This document shows, piece after piece, positions 1 through 6,545 of a DNA stretch of 8,707 bases. The notes under the pieces were generated by a model, which saw only the letters and a list, made by a program, of their open reading frames with translations, was not told the origin of the DNA and searched no databases. The stretch comes from Paraktedonobacter sp035294465 (lineage in GTDB: Bacteria > Chloroflexota > Ktedonobacteria > Ktedonobacterales > Ktedonobacteraceae): positions 1-8,707 of the forward strand of contig DATGKW010000069.1 of assembly GCA_035294465.1 (NCBI GenBank), given 5' to 3'. The translations under genes were made by a program, and so were the position numbers. Each line of letters starts with the position of its first letter. The stretch's first letter is position 1.

Positions 1-361
1 GAATATCTTCTTCGGAAACGTCGTACCATCTGGCATCGGCCTGCAAGCGCAAGTAGACGCGCATCTGGGGGTCCTGCTTTTTGCGCGCGGGCCCCTGCGT
101 CGCCTGGGTTTCGCCCGCGCTTTCGCGTTCGTCGGCCTCAATCGCCTGCGCCAGTTCGGCAGAGGGATGCAGTTCGTTGTACAGGGCCTCAACATCCCTG
201 GTGCGATAAAAGACATCCTTGCCTACTCCGCGATGAGCTTTCAAGCGCCCGTCACGCGTCCATTGCTCCAGCGTTATCCGGTCAATGTTCAAACGCCGCG
301 CCGCCTCGCCCGCGTCCATAAAGGCGAAGCGTGCGCCGCCTGCTCCTGTTCTTCCAAGCAT
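1..361 (-). CDS. Helix-turn-helix (MerR/excisionase-like) DNA-binding protein, 3' end cut off by window edge
   Basis: This open frame on the minus strand gives 120 residues from an ATG at 361 and is still open at base 1, so the C-terminus lies outside the window. Residues 15-63 read as an HTH_17/excisionase-type winged helix: a first helix DAGEAARRLNIDR, a recognition helix around TLEQWTRDGRLKAHR, and a wing ending in VFYRTRDVEALYNEL. A charged, low-complexity linker follows (about 66-98), then a second block starting MRVYLRLQADARWYDVSEED whose fold I do not recognise. The start at 361 is preferred because AAGGA lies 7 nt upstream of it. An in-frame ATG at 376 has a poorer ribosome site and would add five residues. 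The protein probably binds DNA as a small regulator; its target is unknown. It is the last visible gene of the minus-strand series, 117 bp after the VOC gene. The HTH call is fairly sure; the function is not. Confidence 0.75.
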   Translation of the reverse strand, partial: MLGRTGAGGARFAFMDAGEAARRLNIDRITLEQWTRDGRLKAHRGVGKDVFYRTRDVEALYNELHPSAELAQAIEADERESAGETQATQGPARKKQDPQMRVYLRLQADARWYDVSEEDI

Positions 362-406
362 ATGCCTATCCTTCATCGAAATCTCGTGCCGCTCCGCTAC
401 GCAAAG

Positions 407-443
407 GATGCATCGTGTTATGTGCAACACAACACTGTGCATC
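407..443. promoter_or_regulatory. Nested inverted repeat upstream of the HTH gene
   Basis: An outer dyad GATGCA (407-412) / TGCATC (438-443) encloses an inner dyad GTGTT (415-419) / AACAC (426-430) with a 6-nt centre. The block lies 46-82 bp upstream of the HTH gene start. It could be an operator for autoregulation. No convincing -35/-10 pair was found beside it, and no U-run follows it, so it does not look like a terminator for the VOC gene. Confidence 0.3.
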
Positions 444-478
444 TGGGCAGCGCTCGGATCGCCAGATTTGCTCGGACA

Positions 479-853
479 CTATTCCTGGCGCTGCTGCAAC
501 GTTATACCGAAGCCATCGGGATCGTGGAGCAGGGCCAGAATTCGTCCGGTCGGCTGTTTCTGCGGCGGCATCGAGAAATGTACGCCATCGGCTTTGAGCG
601 TTTCGTATATCCCCTGGATGTCATCCACAACGAAGACCAGCGTCGCCTGGCCGGCTGCGGGCCTGGCTTCCCTGATCTCTCCGCCCATATGCTTATGCAG
701 AGCCAGCGTGGTACCACCGTTGTTAAATTCGGTCCAGCCCGGCGAGGTGAATTTCAGAGGTAGCCCAAGAGTGTCACGGTAGAAAGCTGTGGAGCGTTCC
801 ATATCGGTCACATAAATGACAAAACGCTCAGGTGTTTGCAGGTGTATCGGCAT
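479..853 (-). CDS. VOC (glyoxalase/bleomycin-resistance fold) family protein
   Basis: This is a 124-residue protein of usual single-domain VOC length. The first module shows the typical pattern FVIYVTDMERSTAFYRDTLG (residues 11-30), followed by the strands around WTEFNNGGTTLALHKH (40-55). The second module (about 70-121) ends with HDPDGFGITLQQ, matching the family's DPDGN.IEL.Q signature. Two usual metal-ligand positions look altered: Arg10 where glyoxalase I has His, and Thr118 where the family normally has Glu. It may therefore bind a ligand without classical glyoxalase chemistry, or use other residues such as His53. The substrate cannot be told from sequence. The ATG at 853 lies inside the end of rsmD, giving a 26-nt overlap in a different frame. 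A GAGGA-type ribosome site sits about 10 nt upstream, which suggests coupled translation with rsmD. Confidence 0.88.
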   Translation of the reverse strand: MPIHLQTPERFVIYVTDMERSTAFYRDTLGLPLKFTSPGWTEFNNGGTTLALHKHMGGEIREARPAAGQATLVFVVDDIQGIYETLKADGVHFSMPPQKQPTGRILALLHDPDGFGITLQQRQE

Positions 854-1457
854 GGGTGGTTTCTTCCTCTAGTTTGCGTATTTCGTAAAACATCAGGAGC
901 GTGCTGCCATAGCGCCGTTCATCGGTCTGTACCAGCCTGCTCAACGGCACTGCGGCAACGCCCGGCCTTTCCCTTGGATGAATCTGGACGATCACCAGGC
1001 CATCTTCCGCCAGCAGCGGTGAAGTATCCAGCATCCCCAGCGCCCTGGCTGCCATCTCGTGATACTGCGGGGGCGCTACATAAATCATATCATACGCCCG
1101 AACCAGCGCGTTTGCGGATGTGCTCGCGACTGTGGCATAGCTTTGCAGGAACTTGAACGAGTCCAGACGCAACACTTCGGCACGCTCGCTCAGGTCGGTA
1201 ATGCGCAGATTTTCGTGAATCAGCTTGACAACTGGCAGGCTCATCTCAATGAAGGTTGCGTGCGCAGCCCCTCTGCTCAACGCCTCGATCCCTACGCCTC
1301 CCGTACCGGCGAAGAGATCAAGAAAGCGCGCACCTCTGACGCGCCAGGAAAGAATATCGAACAGGGCTGTCTTCACGCGGTCGATGATGGGCCGTGTGCC
1401 TGGCGTCTTCGGCCCCTTGAGTTTGCGCCCCTTGGCCGTCCCTGTTACCACGCGCAT
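828..1457 (-). CDS. rsmD: 16S rRNA (guanine(966)-N2)-methyltransferase RsmD
   Basis: This 209-residue SAM-dependent Rossmann methyltransferase is expected to methylate N2 of G966 of 16S rRNA during 30S assembly in the cytoplasm. The N-terminus MRVVTGTAKGRKLKGP is typical of RsmD. It is followed by the family signature RPIIDRVKTALFDIL (residues 22-36), the SAM-binding motif I FLDLFAGTGGVGIEALSRGA (45-64), and a motif II acidic residue, Glu71, in FIEM. The catalytic motif IV reads IYVAPPQY (125-132), so Ala128 stands where most RsmD proteins have the Asp of DPPY. I recall APPQY variants from cyanobacterial RsmD, so this is probably a lineage form rather than inactivation. The ATG at 1457 lies 3 bp after the stop of the upstream gene, and a strong GAGGAGG ribosome site lies within that gene's last codons. 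Its 3' end overlaps the VOC gene. Confidence 0.92.
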   Translation of the reverse strand: MRVVTGTAKGRKLKGPKTPGTRPIIDRVKTALFDILSWRVRGARFLDLFAGTGGVGIEALSRGAAHATFIEMSLPVVKLIHENLRITDLSERAEVLRLDSFKFLQSYATVASTSANALVRAYDMIYVAPPQYHEMAARALGMLDTSPLLAEDGLVIVQIHPRERPGVAAVPLSRLVQTDERRYGSTLLMFYEIRKLEEETTHADTPANT

Positions 1458-1460
1458 AGC

Positions 1461-2711
1461 CTAACCTTCCTCCTCTTCGATCAACGCCAGCATAGCTTCG
1501 GCCTCTTCCAAAAAAGTATCTTCCTTGCCCCATGAGATAAGCTCTTCAATCTGGTCGGATTTCAGCTTCCTTTTCGTATTGATACCCCACACGGCCTGGA
1601 TGATTTTCAACAATTGTTGCTCGCTCAGCTGCGAATCCATGACGTTGCTGAGCGCCGTCTGTCGCCCCGCGCTGGCCACGCCGCCGCTTCCTCGCAACTC
1701 TCTCAGCCCGTCAAGCCTGAGCCGGGCACGTACACGGAGGGGGTCCTCATCTTCAGGTAGCTCAAGCTCCTCTTCGTCTTCTTCCTCCTCTTCCTCAAAC
1801 TTGTAGGCATGCGAGGAAATGTCACGCACAACACCTACCTGGATAGGGATGGGCGCTTTGGATGAGCCGGCGAACTCCTGTCCTCGCTCTCGCGGCTGCC
1901 TCTCAGCTGTGGCTGAATCCGGTGTGAGTGAGGGAATATGCATGCTTGAAGGCGCTGGCCTTGTAATGCCCTTGAGCGCAGCCGGCTCCTGAGATCGCGC
2001 CTCCGACGTTGTTGATGTTGCCCGGTTGATAGGTGAGCGGGGAGCCGGTTGCTGCGAGCCTCTGTTTGCCTGGCGCGGCGCTTCGACTACGGGCGTCGAT
2101 TGGGCGGTCCTGGACGGTGGATTTGGGCGGGCCAGATTTGCGTTTCTGGCTTCTACAATGGTTTGCAGCTGTGCATATACCTCGCGCAGATTGGCGCCCT
2201 CAAGGGTCGTTACGTGTAATAAATCCATCGCTTCTTTGAGAGACATATTCCAGCGTCTCTTGATCGCGTTAATGAATTGTGGCAGCCTGACCGTAGTACC
2301 TTCGCCGCTTGAGACTGGTGTTGCAGGCATATTTTCGCTCACAGGGACCGGTGAAGCCGATGGAGGTGTGCCCATCATCTGATTCCGCGCCGGTGGGGTG
2401 ATTGCTTCGCTCTGGGAACGCGCCGGTTCCGTAGCCCTGGGCATTGGAGTGTCAGGTTTGATGGCCGGCTGCGGGCGCGTCTCGCCACCGGGTCGGGCAG
2501 ACCGCTGGACGATTCGGCGCGCCAGGTGCTCTACATCTGCCTCTAGTTCGTGAAGGACCTGCTCGCGTCTCTCCTGGCCAGCTCCCACAGGAAGGACCGT
2601 TTCTGCGTCGATGGTATGGGTATGCCCGCCACTCTGAAATTGCCTGCTATAGCGCAGCCGAATAGATGCCTCGTTTGCGGAACCTGCTGTCCTGTCGCTG
2701 CTTGTATCCAT
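1461..2711 (-). CDS. Unrecognised modular protein with acidic tract and helical C-terminal domain
   Basis: This is a 416-residue protein of no family I can name. It has no signal peptide or membrane segment, so it is probably cytoplasmic. Four parts are visible. Residues 17-70 form a compact module starting IRLRYSRQFQSGGHTHTIDA and ending in a charged helix. A Pro/Ser/Thr-rich linker runs to about 138. A helical module (about 142-189) contains FINAIKRRWNMSLKEAMDLL and NLREVYAQLQTIVEA. A second disordered linker leads to an almost unbroken Glu/Asp tract (about 306-324), a basic stretch, and a C-terminal helical module (357-416) containing LSEQQLLKIIQAVWGIN and a final run of Glu. A TTG at 2717 could extend it by two codons, but AAGGG lies 8 nt before the ATG at 2711 and only 2 nt before the TTG, so the ATG is chosen. 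It is first in the minus-strand operon with rsmD, which starts 3 bp later. It may be a scaffold or nucleic-acid-associated protein; this is a guess. Confidence 0.8.
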   Translation of the reverse strand: MDTSSDRTAGSANEASIRLRYSRQFQSGGHTHTIDAETVLPVGAGQERREQVLHELEADVEHLARRIVQRSARPGGETRPQPAIKPDTPMPRATEPARSQSEAITPPARNQMMGTPPSASPVPVSENMPATPVSSGEGTTVRLPQFINAIKRRWNMSLKEAMDLLHVTTLEGANLREVYAQLQTIVEARNANLARPNPPSRTAQSTPVVEAPRQANRGSQQPAPRSPINRATSTTSEARSQEPAALKGITRPAPSSMHIPSLTPDSATAERQPRERGQEFAGSSKAPIPIQVGVVRDISSHAYKFEEEEEEDEEELELPEDEDPLRVRARLRLDGLRELRGSGGVASAGRQTALSNVMDSQLSEQQLLKIIQAVWGINTKRKLKSDQIEELISWGKEDTFLEEAEAMLALIEEEEG

Positions 2712-2998
2712 AACCAATTCCCTTTACACCGGTACCCAGGCGTCTTTTTGTTTCCCTTGAACGCTCTCTCAATAGAGTGAAAGGTCCGCTCACGTGGGCC
2801 TTCCTGTAGACTCAACTCAATCTCCCTGTTCTCTCTATCCTACACAAATCCTGCGTTTTTTGCAAATGGTATTCGTACAAATGTCCTAGAAAAACCTATC
2901 TTCCTATTTGTCTTGACCGAGGTCTCTCTTGCTTCGTTTGTCATAGCAGGATCGAGTAAAGGCGCACACTATATAACATCTGGAGGAGCTTTATTTTT
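2712..2998. promoter_or_regulatory. Divergent intergenic spacer with weak promoter candidates
   Basis: This 287-bp AT-richer spacer separates the minus-strand operon from the plus-strand GT39 gene, so promoters for both should lie here. On the minus strand, TTGCAA (2865-2860) and TAGGAT (2842-2837) are 17 bp apart; each matches the sigma-70 consensus at 4 of 6 positions, which is weak. On the plus strand, TTGACC (2913-2918) lacks a well-spaced -10. TATAAC (2972-2977) resembles a -10 but has no -35, and transcription from it would begin inside the ribosome site. The GT39 ribosome site GGAGGAG is at 2982-2988. A CAAATG direct repeat (2863, 2878) is also present. No gene is seen. Confidence 0.35.
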
Positions 2999-4600
2999 AT
3001 GTCCACTTCGCTGAACACGGCGCACATTTTGTCGAAAGACTCCCGTTTTCCAGACCAGCGAACGCGCGAGTTCGCACAGCGATGGGGCGGTTTGCTCTTC
3101 TGGGTCGCGGTTGCTTTGATCATAGCAGCGGCGGTAGTGATGCGCCTGTATCACCTGGATGTACCCTTTGATCGTGATGGCTATGACGAAGGGGTTTACT
3201 GGCAGTCGTTGCGCTCGATGCTCGCAGGCGACAGCCTCTACCATACTATCTTTTATTCGCAACCTCCGCTTTTTCTGCTCTCGACCTATCCCGCTTTTGC
3301 CCTTTTTGGCGGCTCGCTCTGGTCAGCGCGTTTTAGCATCGCGCTGATTTCACTGCTCGGTTTTCCAGGGGCATATCTGCTTGGGAAATCGCTCGCCGGG
3401 CGTGTGGGCGTTCTGGCCGCGCTGCTGCTGCTGCTGGTCAATCCGTTCTATCTCGCCGAATCCCAAACGATCCAGGCCGAAGCTTCGTCCGTCGCTTTCA
3501 CTTTCCTGGCCATAGGCTTTGCCTTTCTCTGGTGGAAACAACCTGATGGCAGGCGCGGCGCTTGCTGGGCCGGTTTATGTGGGTTGACTTTCACAGCAAG
3601 CGTTTTTTGTAAGCTGCTTTGCATCTCGACGCTTGTGCCAATTGCTCTTCTTATGCTAGCTCGCGCCAGGCAGATCTGGCAAAGGCAGCCGGGTACAAGC
3701 AGGCGAAGCTGGTTGCCTCTGCTGGCAGGAATTGGTGCCGCGCTTCTGACCGCTCTACTTTCTATCCTGCCTTTTCTCGGCTCATTTCGGGACTTCTGGG
3801 CGGGCATGATCACTTTTCACCAGGCGTCGGCCGTAGCAGTGAGCGGTCCGCAAAGCACTATGTCTTACAATCTCGGTTTGATGACGCCTGCATTTCGCTC
3901 GCTGCTGGTGCTCGCCGCGCTGTATGGTACGCTCATTTCGCTCTGGCGCAAAGATTGGCGCGTCCTTCCCCTCCTGGCCTGGTTACTGGTGACATTCTTT
4001 TTGCTGCTGATTTATCATCCTCTTTTTGATCATCATGTCATCGCTCTTGAGCCACCGCTCATCGCTCTGGCGATTCTCAGTGTGGTCGAGCCTGCCGCCT
4101 ACCAGAACTTCCTCGCCGGAGAGCACCTGAAAAAGTACGTGCCTGCCTTTTTCTCCCTGGGCATTCTCCTGGTACTGTTCGCGGTCGCCTTCAATGCTGG
4201 GCAGGATATCCTTTATTACCAGCAATCCCCGCTGGCGATTCTCAATCATGTGGGCACGCAGGCAGCGAGCATCAGTCAAGAAAACGAGCGCGTTGCCGGT
4301 GATCTTCGTCGGGCTATCGCTCCCGACCAGTGGGTCATCACCGATGGCCAGTTTATCGCGGGCCTGGCCGACCGCAGCACGCCACCCTCATTGGTCGATA
4401 CATCCAATGTGCGTATCACGACCGGCTATGTGACCCTTGCTCAGCTTGAACAGGCTGCCGCAAACCCACGAGTCCACGCCGTGCTTTTTTACACAGGCCG
4501 CTTTTACCAGCACAAGGTTGCCGGCTTCCATGCCTGGGTTGCCCGGCATTTTCACCTGCTCTATAATTATGGGAATGGGCAGGAACTCTGGGTACGCTAG
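2999..4600 (+). CDS. GT39 (PMT/ArnT-type) integral membrane glycosyltransferase
   Basis: This 533-residue polytopic membrane protein belongs to the dolichyl/undecaprenyl-phosphate-sugar:acceptor family, which transfers a sugar from a polyprenyl-phosphate donor on the outer face of the membrane. The first transmembrane helix is at about 32-49. It is followed by an external loop with FDRDGYDEGVYWQSL (57-71), where Asp63-Glu64 match the family's catalytic acidic pair, and by YSQPPLFLL (86-94). About ten hydrophobic helices follow, up to about residue 399. The C-terminal 130 residues form a soluble, probably external domain (VITDGQFIAGLADRSTPPSL at 446-465, then RFYQHKVAGFHAWV), as is common in large GT39 proteins of Chloroflexota. 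The ATG at 2999 follows GGAGGAG at a slightly long spacing. Donor and acceptor are unknown: lipid, protein or wall glycan are all possible. A 41-residue membrane protein gene follows 37 bp downstream. Confidence 0.85.
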   Translation: MSTSLNTAHILSKDSRFPDQRTREFAQRWGGLLFWVAVALIIAAAVVMRLYHLDVPFDRDGYDEGVYWQSLRSMLAGDSLYHTIFYSQPPLFLLSTYPAFALFGGSLWSARFSIALISLLGFPGAYLLGKSLAGRVGVLAALLLLLVNPFYLAESQTIQAEASSVAFTFLAIGFAFLWWKQPDGRRGACWAGLCGLTFTASVFCKLLCISTLVPIALLMLARARQIWQRQPGTSRRSWLPLLAGIGAALLTALLSILPFLGSFRDFWAGMITFHQASAVAVSGPQSTMSYNLGLMTPAFRSLLVLAALYGTLISLWRKDWRVLPLLAWLLVTFFLLLIYHPLFDHHVIALEPPLIALAILSVVEPAAYQNFLAGEHLKKYVPAFFSLGILLVLFAVAFNAGQDILYYQQSPLAILNHVGTQAASISQENERVAGDLRRAIAPDQWVITDGQFIAGLADRSTPPSLVDTSNVRITTGYVTLAQLEQAAANPRVHAVLFYTGRFYQHKVAGFHAWVARHFHLLYNYGNGQELWVR

Positions 4601-4611
4601 GATATCAGGCT

Positions 4612-4617
4612 TATAAT
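4612..4617 (+). promoter_or_regulatory. Possible -10 box before the 41-residue gene
   Basis: A perfect TATAAT lies 20 bp before the ATG at 4638, just after the GT39 stop codon. No -35 element is found 16-18 bp upstream, and a start from it would leave only a few bases before the ribosome site. It may be fortuitous. Confidence 0.2.
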
Positions 4618-4637
4618 GAATAGCAGGAGGGCAAGTT

Positions 4638-4763
4638 ATGCAGCGAAAAAAAACATTTAGCCCGATGGAGATCGTCCTCCTCGTCTTTCTCGTCGGCTCT
4701 CTGATCATCTCGTTTCTTCAAGGCCGCCGGCAAGAAAAGGCAGAGGCGGAAAAAGGCATGTAG
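4638..4763 (+). CDS. Small single-pass membrane protein, 41 residues
   Basis: This short frame starts at an ATG preceded by AGGAGGG with 6 nt spacing, the best ribosome site in the window. The product begins MQRKKTFSPMEIVLLVFLVG. It has a basic head (Arg3, Lys4, Lys5), one hydrophobic helix at about residues 11-27, and a charged tail of alternating basic and acidic residues (30-40). By the positive-inside rule both flanks are basic, so topology is uncertain, although the N-in arrangement is plausible. There is no cleavable signal peptide. It lies 37 bp after the GT39 stop in the same direction, so it is probably cotranscribed and could be a small accessory or stabilising subunit of that enzyme. 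This is inference from position only. No family is recognised. The ribosome site and the fit of the helix make it likely to be translated. Confidence 0.6.
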   Translation: MQRKKTFSPMEIVLLVFLVGSLIISFLQGRRQEKAEAEKGM

Positions 4764-4802
4764 GGCGCGGTCCGTTTGTTCTCAGCCAGCTCTTCGTGCG
4801 GA

Positions 4803-5957
4803 TCACGCGGCAATCAGCGGACGCTCTGGCTCTAATGCTTCCGCGTACCCTTGCAATAGATGGCTCATGGCCTGGTCCCAGCTGCGTGCGCTTGCCATCT
4901 GGTGCGCATCCATCCCCATCGCCCGACGCAGCTCACGATCCTCAACCAGACGTGTCAGCAAGCGCCGGTACTCCGCAACCTGCGCCGCTTCGGTCAGCCC
5001 ATCACTTTCTAGCAAACAGCCCGTTCTGTTGTTCTCCACGAGATCGCATACGCCTTCTGCCCACAAAGCCACAACAGGCAGGCCCGCGGCCATGGCCTCC
5101 AGCACAACCTGGCCAAAGGTCTCCGTTTTCGATGGAAACGCGAAGAGATCGGCTGAGGCATAGGCGCGGGCCAGTTCCTCACCCTGCAAGTAGCCGGTAA
5201 AAGTCGCAGGCACATGAGCCAGCTCTTGTTTTACTTCGGACAGAGCCGGCCCGTCACCCACCATGACCAGGTGGCAGCGCGTGTGATCCATCCCCCGATA
5301 CGCCTGCACCAGCAGGCGCAGATTCTTCTCCCGTGAGATGCGCCCCACATATAACAAAATTACCTTTTCTTCGCCATGCAGCCAGGCAGCTCGCGTGGCC
5401 TCGTTTCGCCGCTCTGGCCGGAATAGCCCGGTATCCACTCCGCGCGGCCAGATTCGCACGCGCCGAAAACCCTGTGAGCGCAGCATCCTGGCTGTCGAAG
5501 GCGAAGGACAGAAGGTCAACGCGCATTGATTATGGATAAATCGATTGTATGACCACATTGGTTGGGAAAGCAGAGAAAAGCCAAAATACTCGCAGTAGGC
5601 TGCCAGGTTCGTATGATAAGAGGAAACCAGCGGCTTTCCCAGCATACGCGCTACCGCCAGGCCCGCCGTCCCTAAGACCACCGGGTCAACCAGATGAACT
5701 ATATCTGGCTGGAACTCGTTGAGACGCCGCAAGAAGAGTGGGCGAAAAAAATTAAACCTCAATTCAGGATAGAAGGGCAACGGCACACCCGCCGTTCCCA
5801 CGATCTTCGCTCCCGCGTACTCCTCCATCCCGCTTTCAGGGCCGCACAGCAGTGCCTTGTGCCCATGGCTCTGCAAATATTCCAGCAACCTGGCCAGTGT
5901 GCGCGTCACTCCATCCAACTTGGGGAGAAAATTCTCGGTAATAATGGCTATTTGCAT
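4803..5957 (-). CDS. GT4-family glycosyltransferase (MgtA/PimB/SqdX-like)
   Basis: This 384-residue GT-B fold retaining glycosyltransferase is cytoplasmic or membrane-peripheral. The N-terminal acceptor domain starts MQIAIITENFLPKLDGVTRT, the pattern typical of the GDP-mannose-dependent alpha-mannosyltransferase (MgtA/PimB) and sulfoquinovosyltransferase (SqdX) group. It continues with DIVHLVDPVVLG (85-96) and SSYHTNLAAYCEYFG (112-126). The C-terminal donor domain shows GRISREKNLRLLV (205-217), with Arg206 and Lys211 contacting the donor phosphates, GDGPALSEV (234-242), and the E-x7-E motif Glu279/Glu287 in ETFGQVVLEAMAAGLPVV. Length is normal for the family. It probably adds a hexose, such as mannose or glucose, to a lipid acceptor; the exact sugar cannot be read. 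The ATG at 5957 has only a modest ribosome site (GAGAAG). The gene converges on the GT39 gene pair, with 39 bp between stops and no clear bidirectional terminator. Confidence 0.88.
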   Translation of the reverse strand: MQIAIITENFLPKLDGVTRTLARLLEYLQSHGHKALLCGPESGMEEYAGAKIVGTAGVPLPFYPELRFNFFRPLFLRRLNEFQPDIVHLVDPVVLGTAGLAVARMLGKPLVSSYHTNLAAYCEYFGFSLLSQPMWSYNRFIHNQCALTFCPSPSTARMLRSQGFRRVRIWPRGVDTGLFRPERRNEATRAAWLHGEEKVILLYVGRISREKNLRLLVQAYRGMDHTRCHLVMVGDGPALSEVKQELAHVPATFTGYLQGEELARAYASADLFAFPSKTETFGQVVLEAMAAGLPVVALWAEGVCDLVENNRTGCLLESDGLTEAAQVAEYRRLLTRLVEDRELRRAMGMDAHQMASARSWDQAMSHLLQGYAEALEPERPLIAA

Positions 5958-6066
5958 GATTCTTCTCGCGTTTTCTCGTTCTTTAAAATAGAGCGATTTA
6001 TCTACTTCGCCTTTTTAAGAATACAGATTTAATGTTAGTTGAAAGTTAAAAGAGCATCATTTTTGC

Positions 6067-6123
6067 GTTATACGGCGGTTAACGTCTGGTTATCCGGCAA
6101 TAGGTACCGGTCTACGTTATAGG
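6067..6123 (+). repeat. Cluster of GTTAT(A/C)-type direct repeats
   Basis: GTTATACGG (6067-6075) and GTTATCCGG (6089-6097) differ at one base and are 22 bp apart, close to two helical turns. GTTATAGG (6116-6123) follows 27 bp later in the same orientation. Such same-face repeats are typical of cooperative regulator binding. They lie 110-166 bp upstream of the GT4 start and more than 650 bp from the LCP start. The bound factor is unknown. Confidence 0.35.
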
Positions 6124-6217
6124 TTGCTGCCCTTGAGCGATATTACTATCTGGATAGACTTATGAAAGGGGGAGACGTTGCACGAGGCATTCAGAGCAAG
6201 CAACGTGGTTGGCGTGA

Positions 6218-6370
6218 GGCAGCGGGGAAGAAGGTCGCTATAAGGCACGTCAACGCTGGATTATCAACGTCAATCGTAATCGGACCGGAGCTTATAGCGC
6301 CCAGGGAACACCCATTCAGGTCATTACCGGCGGCATCGACGGCGACTCCCGCTTTCTCTGGACCAGGTAG
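6218..6370 (+). pseudogene. Possible gene remnant: coding-like 50-codon frame without a start
   Basis: This frame is open from a TGA (6215-6217) to a TAG (6368-6370) and contains no ATG, GTG or TTG. Its translation looks protein-like, with IINVNRNRTGAYSAQG in the middle and SRFLWTR at the end. Codon first positions are mostly purine and third positions favour C/G, as in the neighbouring genes. A -1 shift near the GCGGGGAAGAAGG stretch (about 6220) would join it to the frame starting at ATG 6162, giving roughly 69 residues. It may be the decayed end of a gene, a frameshifted small gene, or chance. I recognise no family. Confidence 0.25.
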
Positions 6371-6441
6371 AGGGTTCCCTCAGATCTTTACCAGATGGAG
6401 AGACTTTTGGGGGACTCTTCTCTTATCTTTACTCTTTTTTG

Positions 6442-6459
6442 ACAAATTTGTGGCATAAT
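6442..6459 (+). promoter_or_regulatory. Extended -10 promoter with overlapping 10-bp palindrome
   Basis: TGGCATAAT (6451-6459) is an extended -10 element: a TG dinucleotide, one base, then CATAAT, a 5 of 6 match to TATAAT. Directly before it lies a perfect palindrome ACAAATTTGT (6442-6451) that shares the T of the TG. A repressor bound there would block RNA polymerase. A TTGACA at 6439-6444 is only 9 bp from CATAAT, so it cannot serve as the -35 for this -10. Transcription would start near 6466, giving an LCP leader of about 310 nt. Confidence 0.45.
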
Positions 6460-6545
6460 CCCGTCAGTATGGAAAAGGGCAGTTGGTACAGCAGTCATGA
6501 AAGCGTGACAACTTGCCACACCTTGCCGTTATACACAAGTAGGAG

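Noticed and set aside
441..467. Hairpin ATCTGG/CCAGAT after the VOC gene as a terminator
   Set aside because: The stem has 6 bp with a 15-nt loop and no U-run on the minus strand.
167..763. A 198-codon plus-strand frame at the left end
   Set aside because: It lies opposite the HTH and VOC genes, both of which have clear family signatures on the minus strand; it is a shadow.
2728..2736. ACCGGTACC matching the reverse complement of GGTACCGGT at 6103-6111
   Set aside because: A 9-mer shared once between two distant spacers, with no further flanking similarity, is compatible with chance.
4764..4802. Bidirectional terminator between the convergent 41-residue gene and the GT4 gene
   Set aside because: No stem with flanking U-runs could be found in the 39 bp between the stop codons.
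6162..6458. A 98-codon plus-strand frame between the GT4 and LCP genes
   Set aside because: It has no ribosome site, atypical codon-position pattern and low-complexity composition. A different frame within it (6218-6370) looks more coding-like.
6439..6459. TTGACA followed by CATAAT as a classical sigma-70 promoter
   Set aside because: The spacer is only 9 bp instead of about 17, so the two cannot work together; only the extended -10 reading was kept.
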